A stretch of 12,427 bases of DNA from an uncultured Verrucomicrobiota bacterium (GCA_903925515.1 CAIYFP010000547.1:1-12427), one strand, 5' to 3'; counted from the stretch's first letter, positions 1 to 5,818 are shown. The notes: generated from the letters alone by a model not told the origin. Translations and numbers: made by a program.

Positions 1-124
1 CGCCCCCGCCGCCACCACCGCCACCACCACCACGGTCCCGGCCGCCGCCGCCACCGCCGCGGAAGCCGCCGCCACCGCCGCCGCCGCCACGGAAGCCGCC
101 GCCGCCACCGCCGCCGAAGCCGCC
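1..124 (-). repeat. GGC/GGT-rich low-complexity repeat encoding a polyglycine tail
   Basis: This stretch is a near-continuous run of glycine codons (GGC and GGT on the minus strand, CCG/CCA-like on the plus strand) interrupted by TTC-CGT and CGG-GAC codons. It encodes the F/R-punctuated polyglycine tail of the RRM protein. Such trinucleotide runs are prone to replication slippage and assembly error, so the number of glycines is uncertain. It is coding sequence, not an independent element. Confidence 0.85.
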
Positions 125-397
125 CTCACGCGGAGCTCGTTCCTCGCGGGGACGTGCGATGTTCACGGTCAATGCCCGGCCGCCCAGGTCCTTGCCGTGG
201 AACATGTCCACGGCCCGCTGCGCCTCCTCGGGGGTGGCGAACTCGACGAACGCGAAGCCGCGGGAGCGACCCGTGAACTTGTCGAGCATCAGGTTCACGT
301 TGAGCACGACGCCCGCGCCCGCAAAGTGATCCTGGATGTCCCGTTCCATCGTCTGGTAGGAGAGGTTGCCCACGAACAGACGGTTCTGATTTTCCAT
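1..397 (-). CDS. RRM-domain glycine-rich RNA-binding protein (3' end cut by window edge)
   Basis: A single RNA recognition motif fills roughly residues 6-83, followed by a glycine-rich tail. Seen directly: RNP2 as LFVGNL (residues 7-12) and RNP1 as RGFAFVEF (residues 46-53), the two strands that carry the RNA-stacking aromatics. From about residue 92 the protein is almost pure glycine broken by F, R and D (FRGGG-type units), and it is still open when the window ends after 132 codons, so the C-terminus and stop are missing. The ATG at 397 is the first Met before the RRM and gives the usual short N-terminus; no strong Shine-Dalgarno precedes it. Bacterial proteins of this build (cyanobacterial Rbp type, also common in PVC bacteria) bind single-stranded RNA and are often cold- or stress-regulated. 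The RNA targets here are unknown. It is divergent from the LRR gene. Confidence 0.93.
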   Translation of the reverse strand, partial: MENQNRLFVGNLSYQTMERDIQDHFAGAGVVLNVNLMLDKFTGRSRGFAFVEFATPEEAQRAVDMFHGKDLGGRALTVNIARPREERAPREGGFGGGGGGGFRGGGGGGGGFRGGGGGGRDRGGGGGGGGGG

Positions 398-430
398 AAC
401 ACTACGACCGCTTCATACACCGCGTGGGAA

Positions 431-445
431 TCTGCCCCGGGCAGA
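431..445. promoter_or_regulatory. Small inverted repeat upstream of the RRM gene
   Basis: TCTGCC and GGCAGA form a perfect 6-bp dyad around a 3-nt centre. It lies about 33 bp upstream of the RRM start codon, so it could be an operator or a hairpin in that gene's 5' leader. It is short enough to occur by chance in GC-rich DNA. Confidence 0.25.
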
Positions 446-486
446 ACTCAGATTGAGGGGCACGAACTGAATCGACCTCTGCAAAC

Positions 487-499
487 CGTCACCGTGACG
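487..499. promoter_or_regulatory. Small palindrome (CGTCAC-C-GTGACG), candidate operator
   Basis: A 13-bp sequence has two perfect 6-bp arms around one central base. It sits near the middle of the divergent intergenic region, where a shared regulator could act on both genes. It matches no operator I can name, and the assignment rests only on symmetry and position. Confidence 0.25.
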
Positions 500-605
500 C
501 CGACACCGCATGCTGAATCCGGACCGGGAAAGTCAATCACGCCCCGCCCCGAAGGGTCAACCCGGATTTCTTCCGTCTTGAATCTTGACACCCGCAACCC
601 CATCC

Positions 606-610
606 AAGGG
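606..610 (+). promoter_or_regulatory. Shine-Dalgarno site of the LRR gene
   Basis: AAGGG lies 6 nt before the ATG at 617. It is one of the few clear ribosome binding sites in the window, and it supports 617 as the start over any upstream codon in the same open frame. Confidence 0.6.
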
Positions 611-616
611 AACCTT

Positions 617-1498
617 ATGCATTCCATGAGCATGCGCCTGCCTTTCCTTGTCCTTGCCGCCGCCGCCGCGACCTTCGTGGCCAGCCTCGCCGCCGACCCC
701 ACCAACGCCCCCGTCGAGGTTTCCGTCTTCCCGGACAAGAAGCTCGAGGCCGCCGTTCGCCAGCAGGTGTTCGCCAAGCGCGACACCGACAAGCCCCTCA
801 CCGCCGCCGACGTCGCCAACGTCGCCGTCGTGCAGGGCAACTTCCGCGGCATCACCAACCTCGCCGGGCTTGAGCACTGCAAGTCCCTCGCCTCGCTCGA
901 GATCGCCGGCAACCAGGTCGCCGACCTGTCCCCCATCAAGGGCCTGCGCCAGCTCCAGTTCGTCCACCTCGCCTCCAATCGCATCGCGTCCATCGCGCCC
1001 CTCGCCACGCTCCCCTCCCTGCAATACATCCAGCTCGAGTCCAACCAAGTCTCCGACCCCTCCCCGCTCGCCGCCTGCACGAACCTCGCCTCCATCTACC
1101 TCTCCCGGAACAAGCTCAAGTCCATCGCCCCGCTCACCAACCTTCCCCGCGTCGTCACCTTCTACGCCGACGGCAACCAACTGAAGTCCATCGCCGGGCT
1201 CGGCAACCTCCGGGGCCTCACCACCGTCTCCCTCTCCCGCAACCAGATCCGCGACATCACGCCCCTCACCACCCTCCGCGCCCCAAGCCTCATCCTCATC
1301 GAGGACAACAAAATCGACGACCTCACGCCCCTGCACGCCGCCGCCATGGCCGACATTCGGGGCAGCAAGGGCTGGGCCCCCTTCCTCCGTCTCTACCTCA
1401 AGGGCAACAAGCTCTCCTCCAAGTCCCGCAAGCTCGCCGCCGAGCTCGAAAAGGAAGGCATGCGCATCTTCCTCAAGGACCTCAAGGACTCCAAGTGA
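617..1498 (+). CDS. Exported leucine-rich repeat protein (internalin/SDS22-type repeats)
   Basis: The protein has 293 residues. Residues 1-26 look like a Sec signal peptide: R7, a hydrophobic stretch of L, V, A and F, and a cleavage region near LAA. Residues about 38-80 resemble the short segment often found before internalin-type repeats (FPDKKLEAAVRQ..., then TAADV). Residues 91 to about 245 carry about seven 22-residue repeats of the form LxxLxLxxNxIxxIxPLxxL, with phase starts near 91, 113, 135, 157, 179, 201 and 225; the sixth is 24 long. A final LRR-like segment (FLRLYLKGNKL) leads into a charged C-terminal helix. Such proteins form a curved protein-binding scaffold, here probably periplasmic or surface-exposed. 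No anchor or catalytic domain is visible, and the partner is unknown. The start at 617 is supported by AAGGG and the signal peptide; M4 or M6 are alternatives. Confidence 0.88.
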   Translation: MHSMSMRLPFLVLAAAAATFVASLAADPTNAPVEVSVFPDKKLEAAVRQQVFAKRDTDKPLTAADVANVAVVQGNFRGITNLAGLEHCKSLASLEIAGNQVADLSPIKGLRQLQFVHLASNRIASIAPLATLPSLQYIQLESNQVSDPSPLAACTNLASIYLSRNKLKSIAPLTNLPRVVTFYADGNQLKSIAGLGNLRGLTTVSLSRNQIRDITPLTTLRAPSLILIEDNKIDDLTPLHAAAMADIRGSKGWAPFLRLYLKGNKLSSKSRKLAAELEKEGMRIFLKDLKDSK

Positions 1499-1569
1499 CC
1501 TCCGGAAGCCCACGCCCGCACTTCAACTCCCCGTTTGACTCCCGTCATTCCCGCAACACCGTCCGCCCC

Positions 1570-2112
1570 ATGAAACGTCTGCTCGCTTCCATCGCATCCC
1601 TGTTCGCCGCCATCGCCATGAACGCCGCCCCCATCCAAGACATCCCCCTCAAGGACATCGACGGCAAGGACACCTCCCTCAAGGCCTTCAACGGCAAGGT
1701 CGTCCTCCTTGTCAACGTTGCCTCAAGGTGCGGCTACACCCCCCAGTACAAGGGCCTCGAGGCCGTCCACCAAAAGTACAAGGCCCAAGGCTTCTCCGTC
1801 GTCGGCTTCCCCTGCAATGACTTCGGTCGCCAAGAGCCCGGCACGCCCGCCGAAATCAAGGAGTTCTGCTCCTCCAATTACTCGGTCACCTTCCCCCTCA
1901 TGGAGAAGATCGTCGTCAAGGGCCAAGGCCAACACCCCCTCTACTCCGCCCTCACCAGCAAGGACTCCCCCTTCCCCGGCGACGTGAAGTGGAACTTCGG
2001 CAAGTTCCTCCTCGGCAAGGATGGCAAGATCCTCCGGCGCTGGGATTCCGGCACCGAACCCACGTCCTCCGAGGTCGCCAAGGCCATCGAGGACGCACTC
2101 GCCGCCAAGTAA
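1570..2112 (+). CDS. Glutathione peroxidase family protein, Cys type, with signal peptide
   Basis: This 180-residue thiol peroxidase (thioredoxin fold) would reduce hydrogen peroxide or lipid hydroperoxides. Seen: peroxidatic Cys54 in NVASRCGYTPQY, GFPCNDFGRQEPG with Cys82 and catalytic Gln88, Cys100 in the FCSSNYSVTFP region, and WNFGKFL with Trp141 and Asn142. The Cys-Gln-Trp-Asn tetrad is complete. Cysteine replaces selenocysteine, and Cys100 is positioned like the resolving cysteine of thioredoxin-dependent members, so thioredoxin-like reductants are more likely than glutathione (inference). It resembles E. coli BtuE but has an added N-terminus: residues 1-20 form a signal peptide ending near NAA, so the enzyme is predicted to act outside the cytoplasm. 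No good Shine-Dalgarno is seen; 1570 is chosen because it gives this signal peptide. The TPR-like gene follows after 12 nt. Confidence 0.93.
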   Translation: MKRLLASIASLFAAIAMNAAPIQDIPLKDIDGKDTSLKAFNGKVVLLVNVASRCGYTPQYKGLEAVHQKYKAQGFSVVGFPCNDFGRQEPGTPAEIKEFCSSNYSVTFPLMEKIVVKGQGQHPLYSALTSKDSPFPGDVKWNFGKFLLGKDGKILRRWDSGTEPTSSEVAKAIEDALAAK

Positions 2113-2124
2113 CCCCGGCGGTCC

Positions 2125-2658
2125 ATGCCCGAGGGTGCCCAAGGTCTTCCTCCCGCCGACATCCACCGGCTCCGCGCCGCCCAAGGCTGGACCGAGCTCG
2201 GGCTGCCATCCGAGGCAGCCCGCGAGCTCCAAGGGCTCTCCCCGGACGTCCAGACCACACCCCTCGCCCTTGACGTCCGCTGGTCCGTCTCCAACGCCCT
2301 CGGCGACTGGGACCTCTCCCATCGCGTCGCCTCCCTCTCCGTCCAGCTCCACCCGGATCATGAACCCGGCTGGATTAATCGGTCGTACGCCGCCCGCCGC
2401 ATGCCAGACGGGGGCATCCCGCTCGCGCTCGAGCAACTCCTGCCCGCCCTTGAACGATTCCCCGACAACAGCCTCATCCCCTACAACCTCGCCTGCTACG
2501 CCTGCCGCCTCGATGACTTGGCCCGCGCCATGGAATGGTTCGCCATCGCCCGCAAACGGGATGTCCGCACCGCGACCAAGCCCGGCATCATCATGAAGCT
2601 CGCCCTCAACGACCCGGACCTCGTTCCCATCCGCGCGTGGATTCGGTCCCAAGGCTAG
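2125..2658 (+). CDS. TPR-like helical-repeat protein, probably cytoplasmic
   Basis: A 177-residue protein made of about four helix-turn-helix units that resemble tetratricopeptide repeats: around residues 16-38 (WTELGLPSEAARELQGLSP), 48-77 (ALGDWDLSHRVASLSVQLHPDH), 80-113 (INRSYAAR...ALERFPDN) and 116-146 (YNLACYACRLDDLARAMEWF). The alternation of small residues, AxxLxP endings and NLAC is typical, though the match to the TPR consensus is loose. No signal peptide or membrane segment is seen, so it is likely a cytoplasmic scaffold. The C-terminus (NDPDLVPIRAWI) resembles endings common in bacterial TPR proteins. It starts 12 nt after the peroxidase stop and ends 20 nt before the tcdA GTG, so the three are probably cotranscribed. 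The specific function is unknown. Confidence 0.8.
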   Translation: MPEGAQGLPPADIHRLRAAQGWTELGLPSEAARELQGLSPDVQTTPLALDVRWSVSNALGDWDLSHRVASLSVQLHPDHEPGWINRSYAARRMPDGGIPLALEQLLPALERFPDNSLIPYNLACYACRLDDLARAMEWFAIARKRDVRTATKPGIIMKLALNDPDLVPIRAWIRSQG

Positions 2659-2678
2659 CCTGCACCCCTCGCCTCCCC

Positions 2679-3536
2679 GTGGAATCCAACCTTGCGGACG
2701 ACTTCCATTTCCGCTTCGGCGGCATCGCGCGTCTTTATGGCCGCAACGCCCTCGAACGCCTCCGCGCATCCCATGTCATGGTCGTCGGCATCGGCGGCGT
2801 CGGCTCATGGGCCGCCGAGGCCCTCGCCCGCTCCGCCTTCGGGCGCATCACCCTCATCGACCTCGACGACGTCTGCGTTTCCAACTCCAACCGCCAACTC
2901 CCCGCGCTCCAGTCCACCCTCGGCCAGCCCAAGGCCGCGGTCATGGCCGCGCGCATCCGTGAAATCCACCCCGGGATCCGCGTGGAAGCCCGGCTCGAGT
3001 TCGTCACCGAGTCCTCCGTTGCACGCCTGCTTGGGCTGGAGCCAGGCCACGCCGGCGACAGGCCGGACGTCGTCCTCGATGCCATCGACTCCGTCCCCAA
3101 CAAGGCCCGCCTCGTCGCCGCATGCAAAAATGCCGGCATCCCCCTTGTCGTCTGCGGCGGCGCCGGGGGCCGACGCGACCCGACCGCCATCCGCATCCTT
3201 GACCTTGCTTCCGTCACCCATGACCGCCTGCTCGCCAGCGTCCGGGGCCGGCTCCGGCGCGACCACGCGTTCCCGCGCGAGGCGTCGTCCTTCGGTGTCC
3301 CCTGCGTCTGCTCCGCCGAGCTTCCCGTGTTCCCGGACGCCCACGGCGAGCCCTGCCGCGCCCGGATCAAGGCCATGGCCGGGGACTCCCTCCGCCTCAA
3401 CTGCGACTCCGGCTTCGGCTCGGCCACGTTCGTCACCGGCACCTTTGGCTTCGCCGCCGCCGCCCACGCCATCGAGCTCATCCTGCAACGCCCCCCGAAC
3501 CACGCGAAGCCATCGGTCGTACAAGGCAATCGTTGA
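2679..3536 (+). CDS. tcdA: tRNA threonylcarbamoyladenosine dehydratase (TcdA/CsdL, ThiF/E1-like)
   Basis: The product (285 aa) is an E1-like enzyme that uses ATP to cyclise the t6A modification at position 37 of ANN-decoding tRNAs into ct6A. Seen: FRFGGIARLYG at the N-terminus; the nucleotide-binding glycine loop GIGGVG (37-42); DLDDVCVSNSNRQ (61-73) with the acidic and Asn-Arg-Gln residues that contact ATP and Mg; Lys85; DAIDSVPNKARLVAAC, typical of the family; then GGAGGRRDPT, a cysteine-bearing GVPCVCSAE, and LNCDSGFGSATFVTGTFGF near the end, which matches the TcdA C-terminus and separates it from ThiF and MoeB. No CxxC zinc pairs are visible. The GTG at 2679 is chosen because it begins just ahead of the conserved N-terminus and 20 nt after the upstream stop. 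An upstream ATG at 2535 would add 48 residues with no family match, overlapping the TPR-like gene. E. coli TcdA works with CsdA/CsdE, which are not in this window. Confidence 0.93.
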   Translation: MESNLADDFHFRFGGIARLYGRNALERLRASHVMVVGIGGVGSWAAEALARSAFGRITLIDLDDVCVSNSNRQLPALQSTLGQPKAAVMAARIREIHPGIRVEARLEFVTESSVARLLGLEPGHAGDRPDVVLDAIDSVPNKARLVAACKNAGIPLVVCGGAGGRRDPTAIRILDLASVTHDRLLASVRGRLRRDHAFPREASSFGVPCVCSAELPVFPDAHGEPCRARIKAMAGDSLRLNCDSGFGSATFVTGTFGFAAAAHAIELILQRPPNHAKPSVVQGNR

Positions 3537-3540
3537 CGCC

Positions 3541-3557
3541 GCCCGCCCGGCGCGGGC
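3541..3557 (+). terminator. GC hairpin just after tcdA
   Basis: GCCCGC and GCGGGC form a perfect 6-bp stem around a 5-nt loop, starting 5 nt after the tcdA stop. There is no U-tract, so it is at best a weak or factor-dependent terminator. It could equally be a leader hairpin for the next gene, whose ATG is 33 nt downstream. Confidence 0.3.
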
Positions 3558-3590
3558 ATCGTCGCCCCGGTGCTTGGCACGTGCTCTCGC

Positions 3591-3968
3591 ATGATGGTGG
3601 TTGGGGTGTTGACGGCCTCCTTGGGCCTGCACCTCGCCCTCCTCCAGTGCGTCGCATGGAGCTGCATGTTCTCGGGCTTCCTCCGCTCCGGGGACTCCTT
3701 CCCCGCCGCCCTGGGCAAGACCTTCGACGGAAACCACCCTTGCTCCTTGTGCGCATGGGTGCGGAGCAAGGCCACCGAGCCATCCCGCGACGCCGCCCCG
3801 CGCCATGGCCAACCTGACCTGCCCAAGCTCGAACTCGCGCGTCCCTCCAGCGAGCCGGACTGGCTGCCGCCGGAGCCGGGCAACCTTCGAGTCCCTCCCG
3901 CGTCATGGTTCGCCTCGACCCGGACTTCTCGTCCGCCCGTCCCTCCTCCCCGCGCCTCGCGTTCCTGA
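3591..3968 (+). CDS. Small membrane-anchored protein with HPCxLC motif, proline-rich tail
   Basis: A protein of about 125 residues with three parts. Residues 2-27 form a hydrophobic helix (VVGVLTASLGLHLALLQCVAW), either a membrane anchor or an uncleaved signal. Residues 37-61 read SFPAALGKTFDGNHPCSLCAWV, with a His-Pro-Cys-x-x-Cys motif at 49-54 that could bind metal or do redox chemistry. The rest is proline-rich, ending in PPVPPPR plus a few residues. I recall short verrucomicrobial proteins of uncharacterised function with the same layout: an SLGLH.A.LQ.VAW helix, KTFDG.HPC.LC, and a PPxPPPR end. That match in all three parts is why I call this real despite its size. ATG at 3591 is chosen; 3594 and an upstream GTG at 3570 are alternatives. 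It lies 54 nt after tcdA. A role in metal handling is inference only. Confidence 0.7.
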   Translation: MMVVGVLTASLGLHLALLQCVAWSCMFSGFLRSGDSFPAALGKTFDGNHPCSLCAWVRSKATEPSRDAAPRHGQPDLPKLELARPSSEPDWLPPEPGNLRVPPASWFASTRTSRPPVPPPRASRS

Positions 3969-3980
3969 TCACGCCTCGTC

Positions 3981-4023
3981 GATGCCCGCAAGCCTGCCCG
4001 TGAAGGGGCACGCCTGCGGCATC
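3981..4023 (+). terminator. Long imperfect hairpin downstream of the HPCxLC gene
   Basis: The arms pair as GATGCC/GGCATC (6 bp), then GCA/TGC (3 bp) after a 1-nt bulge, then TGCCC/GGGCA (5 bp) across a small internal loop, closed by the 6-nt loop GTGAAG. That is about 14 bp over 43 nt. It begins 12 nt after the stop codon, where a terminator or an mRNA 3'-end stabiliser would sit. No T-run follows. Confidence 0.4.
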
Positions 4024-4194
4024 GGCACGCCAGGCATCCCACGCGTCCGCCGCACCCTCGTCGTCGCGCCGCGCACGTAGTCCCAAGGCCTCCCGGGTCG
4101 CCCGTGCCCGGACCTCCAGGCCGCCTCCAAGGCGCATGGCCCATCCCGGCCGCGCCCCTGTCATGGGCATCCCACGCCCCTCATGGCATGGCGC

Positions 4195-4221
4195 GAGTGC
4201 GCCGCGCCCGGCGGGGCACTC
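4195..4221 (+). promoter_or_regulatory. Hairpin/dyad upstream of the PEP-CTERM gene
   Basis: GAGTGC pairs with GCACTC, and inside it GCCG pairs with CGGC around a CGCC loop, leaving a 3-nt bulge (about 10 bp in all). It ends 25 nt before the ATG at 4247, where it could be a leader structure or an operator. It does not resemble an AT-rich Zur or Fur box. Confidence 0.35.
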
Positions 4222-4246
4222 ATTCCGTTCGTCACGTTGCACCGTC

Positions 4247-5059
4247 ATGAATCAACCTCGTTTGACCCACGCGCTCGCCTTGTCGGCGGCACTCGCGGCC
4301 ATCGCCCCGTCGGCCATGGCCCACATCGGCTACACAGGACGCAACCTCGGCTCCTATTCCGGGGCCGGACCCGAGTCCATCTCCATCACCAACCAAGCGG
4401 TGACCGGCAACTTCGGCTGGGCCGACGCCGCGGACGCAAGCCTTGGCGACAGCCACAAGGGACGAGCCTTCCGCTTCACCCTCGCTGGGGACGCATGGGT
4501 CTCCCTCACCGTGCAGGCCAACGCCGGGGCGACCGCCACCTCCATCGGCGGGCTCCTCCCGGGCGTCTCGGTGTATTCGGGCCTCGCGGCCATCGCGCCG
4601 TTCGCTCCCACCCAGACCCCCCTCCCCCCAGGCGCGGACCATGATGGATCCAACGCGTCCCTCGCATGGCGTACCGAGTGGGCCATCGCAAACCTCGGCC
4701 CCGGCCTCGATTGGAACGCCACCGACGGATGCTGGAATGCCCGCGGCGACTGGAAGATCGGCGGCGACGGAGACCTTCCGGGCGACTTCACCCGGCTGAG
4801 CTCGTTCCAATACCGCTTGTCCGCGTCGGACGACGACCGGGACGGCATGGTCAACCTGCAAGGCGTGCTCGGCGCGGGCGACTACACCGTGTTCGTCGGC
4901 GGGGCGGACCTTGCAAGCAAGGGGTCCGTGGACGCTGGCAGGGCGTATGGGATGTCGGTTTCGCTCGCCGTGAGCCCCGTGCCGGAGCCCTCCACCTACG
5001 CGCTTGGCGGCCTCGGCGTCCTGCTCGTCGTCATGGGCCGATGCCGGCGGCAACGATGA
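4247..5059 (+). CDS. PEP-CTERM surface protein, all3515-like (putatively zinc-linked)
   Basis: A 270-residue exported protein. Residues 1-25 are a signal peptide ending AMA, so the predicted mature protein starts with His26 (HIGYTGRN). The C-terminus is a PEP-CTERM sorting signal: VPEPS from residue 245, a short hydrophobic helix, then RCRRQR. Exosortase cleaves such signals and delivers the protein to the cell surface or matrix. The middle has ITNQAVTGNFGWADAADA, LGDSHKGRAFRFTL, SIGGLLPGVSVYSGLA, DHDGSN, ARGDWKIGGDGD and GAGDYTVFVGGADLAS. From memory this series matches the all3515 family, named for a Zur-repressed cyanobacterial PEP-CTERM protein, so a link to zinc limitation is plausible (family knowledge, not tested here). 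No exosortase gene or Zur box is visible. ATG 4247 is chosen because it gives a clean signal peptide; an earlier in-frame ATG at 4136 would add 37 Arg/Pro-rich residues. Confidence 0.88.
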   Translation: MNQPRLTHALALSAALAAIAPSAMAHIGYTGRNLGSYSGAGPESISITNQAVTGNFGWADAADASLGDSHKGRAFRFTLAGDAWVSLTVQANAGATATSIGGLLPGVSVYSGLAAIAPFAPTQTPLPPGADHDGSNASLAWRTEWAIANLGPGLDWNATDGCWNARGDWKIGGDGDLPGDFTRLSSFQYRLSASDDDRDGMVNLQGVLGAGDYTVFVGGADLASKGSVDAGRAYGMSVSLAVSPVPEPSTYALGGLGVLLVVMGRCRRQR

Positions 5060-5115
5060 TCCAGGCGCCCCATGCCACGCACATGCCATGTCTCGACGGC
5101 GCATGGGGCTCCACG

Positions 5116-5146
5116 CCCCGCGGGTGGACGCGTTCCACGCGCGGGG
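5116..5146 (+). promoter_or_regulatory. Strong GC hairpin between the PEP-CTERM and H-X9-DG genes
   Basis: CCCCGCG pairs with CGCGGGG (7 bp), then, past one G-G mismatch, GTGGA pairs with TCCAC (5 bp), leaving a 5-nt loop. It is the best-paired hairpin noticed in the window. It lies 57 nt after the PEP-CTERM stop and ends 27 nt before the next ATG. No U-tract follows, so it may attenuate or process the transcript rather than end it cleanly. Confidence 0.45.
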
Positions 5147-5173
5147 TCCGCCACACATCCTGCCTTGCCCAAC

Positions 5174-5818
5174 ATGCCGGGCCATGCCTTCACCCTCGTC
5201 GAGTTGCTGGTTGTCATCGCCATCATGGCCACGCTCGCCAGCCTCCTGTTCCCCGCCCTCTCCAGCGCCCGCGCCCGCGCCCGTTCCATCCGTTGCACCT
5301 CCCAGCTCCGCCAGCTTGGCCTCGGCTGCGCCCTGTACGCGGCCGACCATGACGACCGCCTGCCCCAGTCCGCCCACCAAGGAGCCTCGTGGATCTCCCG
5401 ACTCGCACGCTACGGCCTCACCCACGTCTATCGTTGCCCAGCCGAAACCCACCGTCTCCGCGTCACCAGCTACGCCATCAATGACTTTCTCACTCCTGCT
5501 CCCTACGGCGAACGCTCAGTGGACTTCTCTCGTCTGACATCCATTCCCGCCCCCGCCGAGACCCTCCACCTCGCCGAGGCGGCCCCCACCTTCGAGGGAT
5601 CCGACCACTTCCACTTCGCGGACGCCTCCAGCGGCGGCTTTGGTACGAATGCCTTCGCCGGGCAGGTCGCCGTCGAACGCCATCGCGGCGCCGCCAACTA
5701 CCTACACGCGGACGGCCACGTCGAGGGCCTTCGCTGGTCCACGCTGCCGTCGCGGATCGGGCGCATGGGCTCGCGCTGGGTGCGGCCCGACGGACGCCGC
5801 CCGGACGACGTTCCATGA
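5174..5818 (+). CDS. Pseudopilin-like H-X9-DG protein with prepilin N-methylation motif
   Basis: A 214-residue type II secretion/type IV pilin-like protein of the H-X9-DG group that is heavily expanded in Verrucomicrobiota, Planctomycetota and Lentisphaerota. Residues 5-16 are AFTLVELLVVIA: the prepilin peptidase site lies just before Phe6, with the conserved Glu at mature position 5, followed by the hydrophobic assembly helix and a small-residue linker (SSARARARSIRC). The signature H-x9-DG is exact: His170, nine residues, then Asp180-Gly181 (ADGHVEGLRW). YRCPAE and YAINDF are also typical of the group. These proteins are presumed envelope pseudopilins or surface proteins of unknown role. ATG 5174 is chosen because it gives a short prepilin leader; the ATG at 5072 would add 34 residues across the hairpin at 5116-5146. 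Its placement between two exported proteins suggests cotranscription. Confidence 0.9.
   Translation: MPGHAFTLVELLVVIAIMATLASLLFPALSSARARARSIRCTSQLRQLGLGCALYAADHDDRLPQSAHQGASWISRLARYGLTHVYRCPAETHRLRVTSYAINDFLTPAPYGERSVDFSRLTSIPAPAETLHLAEAAPTFEGSDHFHFADASSGGFGTNAFAGQVAVERHRGAANYLHADGHVEGLRWSTLPSRIGRMGSRWVRPDGRRPDDVP

Larger units (their letters stand above)
398..616. promoter_or_regulatory. Divergent intergenic region, presumed promoters for the RRM and LRR genes
   Basis: This 219-bp gap lies between two divergent start codons, so it should carry a promoter for each direction. It is less GC-rich than the flanking genes. It holds two short perfect dyads (431-445 and 487-499). A TTGACA match at 585-590 has no plausible -10 at the right spacing and is too close to the LRR start codon. 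A TATGAA-like hexamer lies about 20 nt upstream of the RRM ATG on the minus strand, without a convincing -35. I cannot assign exact promoters. Confidence 0.5.
3969..4246 (+). other. 278-bp intergenic stretch with two hairpins, no gene seen
   Basis: Between the HPCxLC gene and the PEP-CTERM gene I see no credible coding sequence. The open frames here are Arg/Pro-rich and have no recognisable motif. The stretch holds one long imperfect hairpin (3981-4023) near its start and one near its end (4195-4221). No AT-rich promoter element or Zur-type box is visible. Confidence 0.55.

Noticed and set aside
1..124. CRISPR array or tandem repeat element at the left edge
   Set aside because: The units are irregular glycine codons in frame with an RRM protein. 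There are no repeat-spacer units.
585..590. TTGACA as a -35 box for the LRR gene
   Set aside because: At 17-bp spacing the -10 position reads GGGAAC, and the start codon follows too closely.
197..616. Upstream extension of the LRR open frame to an ATG at 197
   Set aside because: The extra 140 codons would overlap the RRM gene in antisense and would bury the signal peptide. The AAGGG at 606-610 supports the start at 617.
2735..4144. Minus-strand open frame of about 469 codons across tcdA and the following gap
   Set aside because: It is antisense to tcdA, has low-complexity Arg/Gly/Ala composition and shows no recognisable motif.
4030..4246. Zur or Fur box upstream of the all3515-like gene
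   Set aside because: I searched for an AT-centred palindrome of the TGAAAATnATTTTCA or TGATAATNATTATCA kind and found none. The only dyad is the GC-rich hairpin at 4195-4221.
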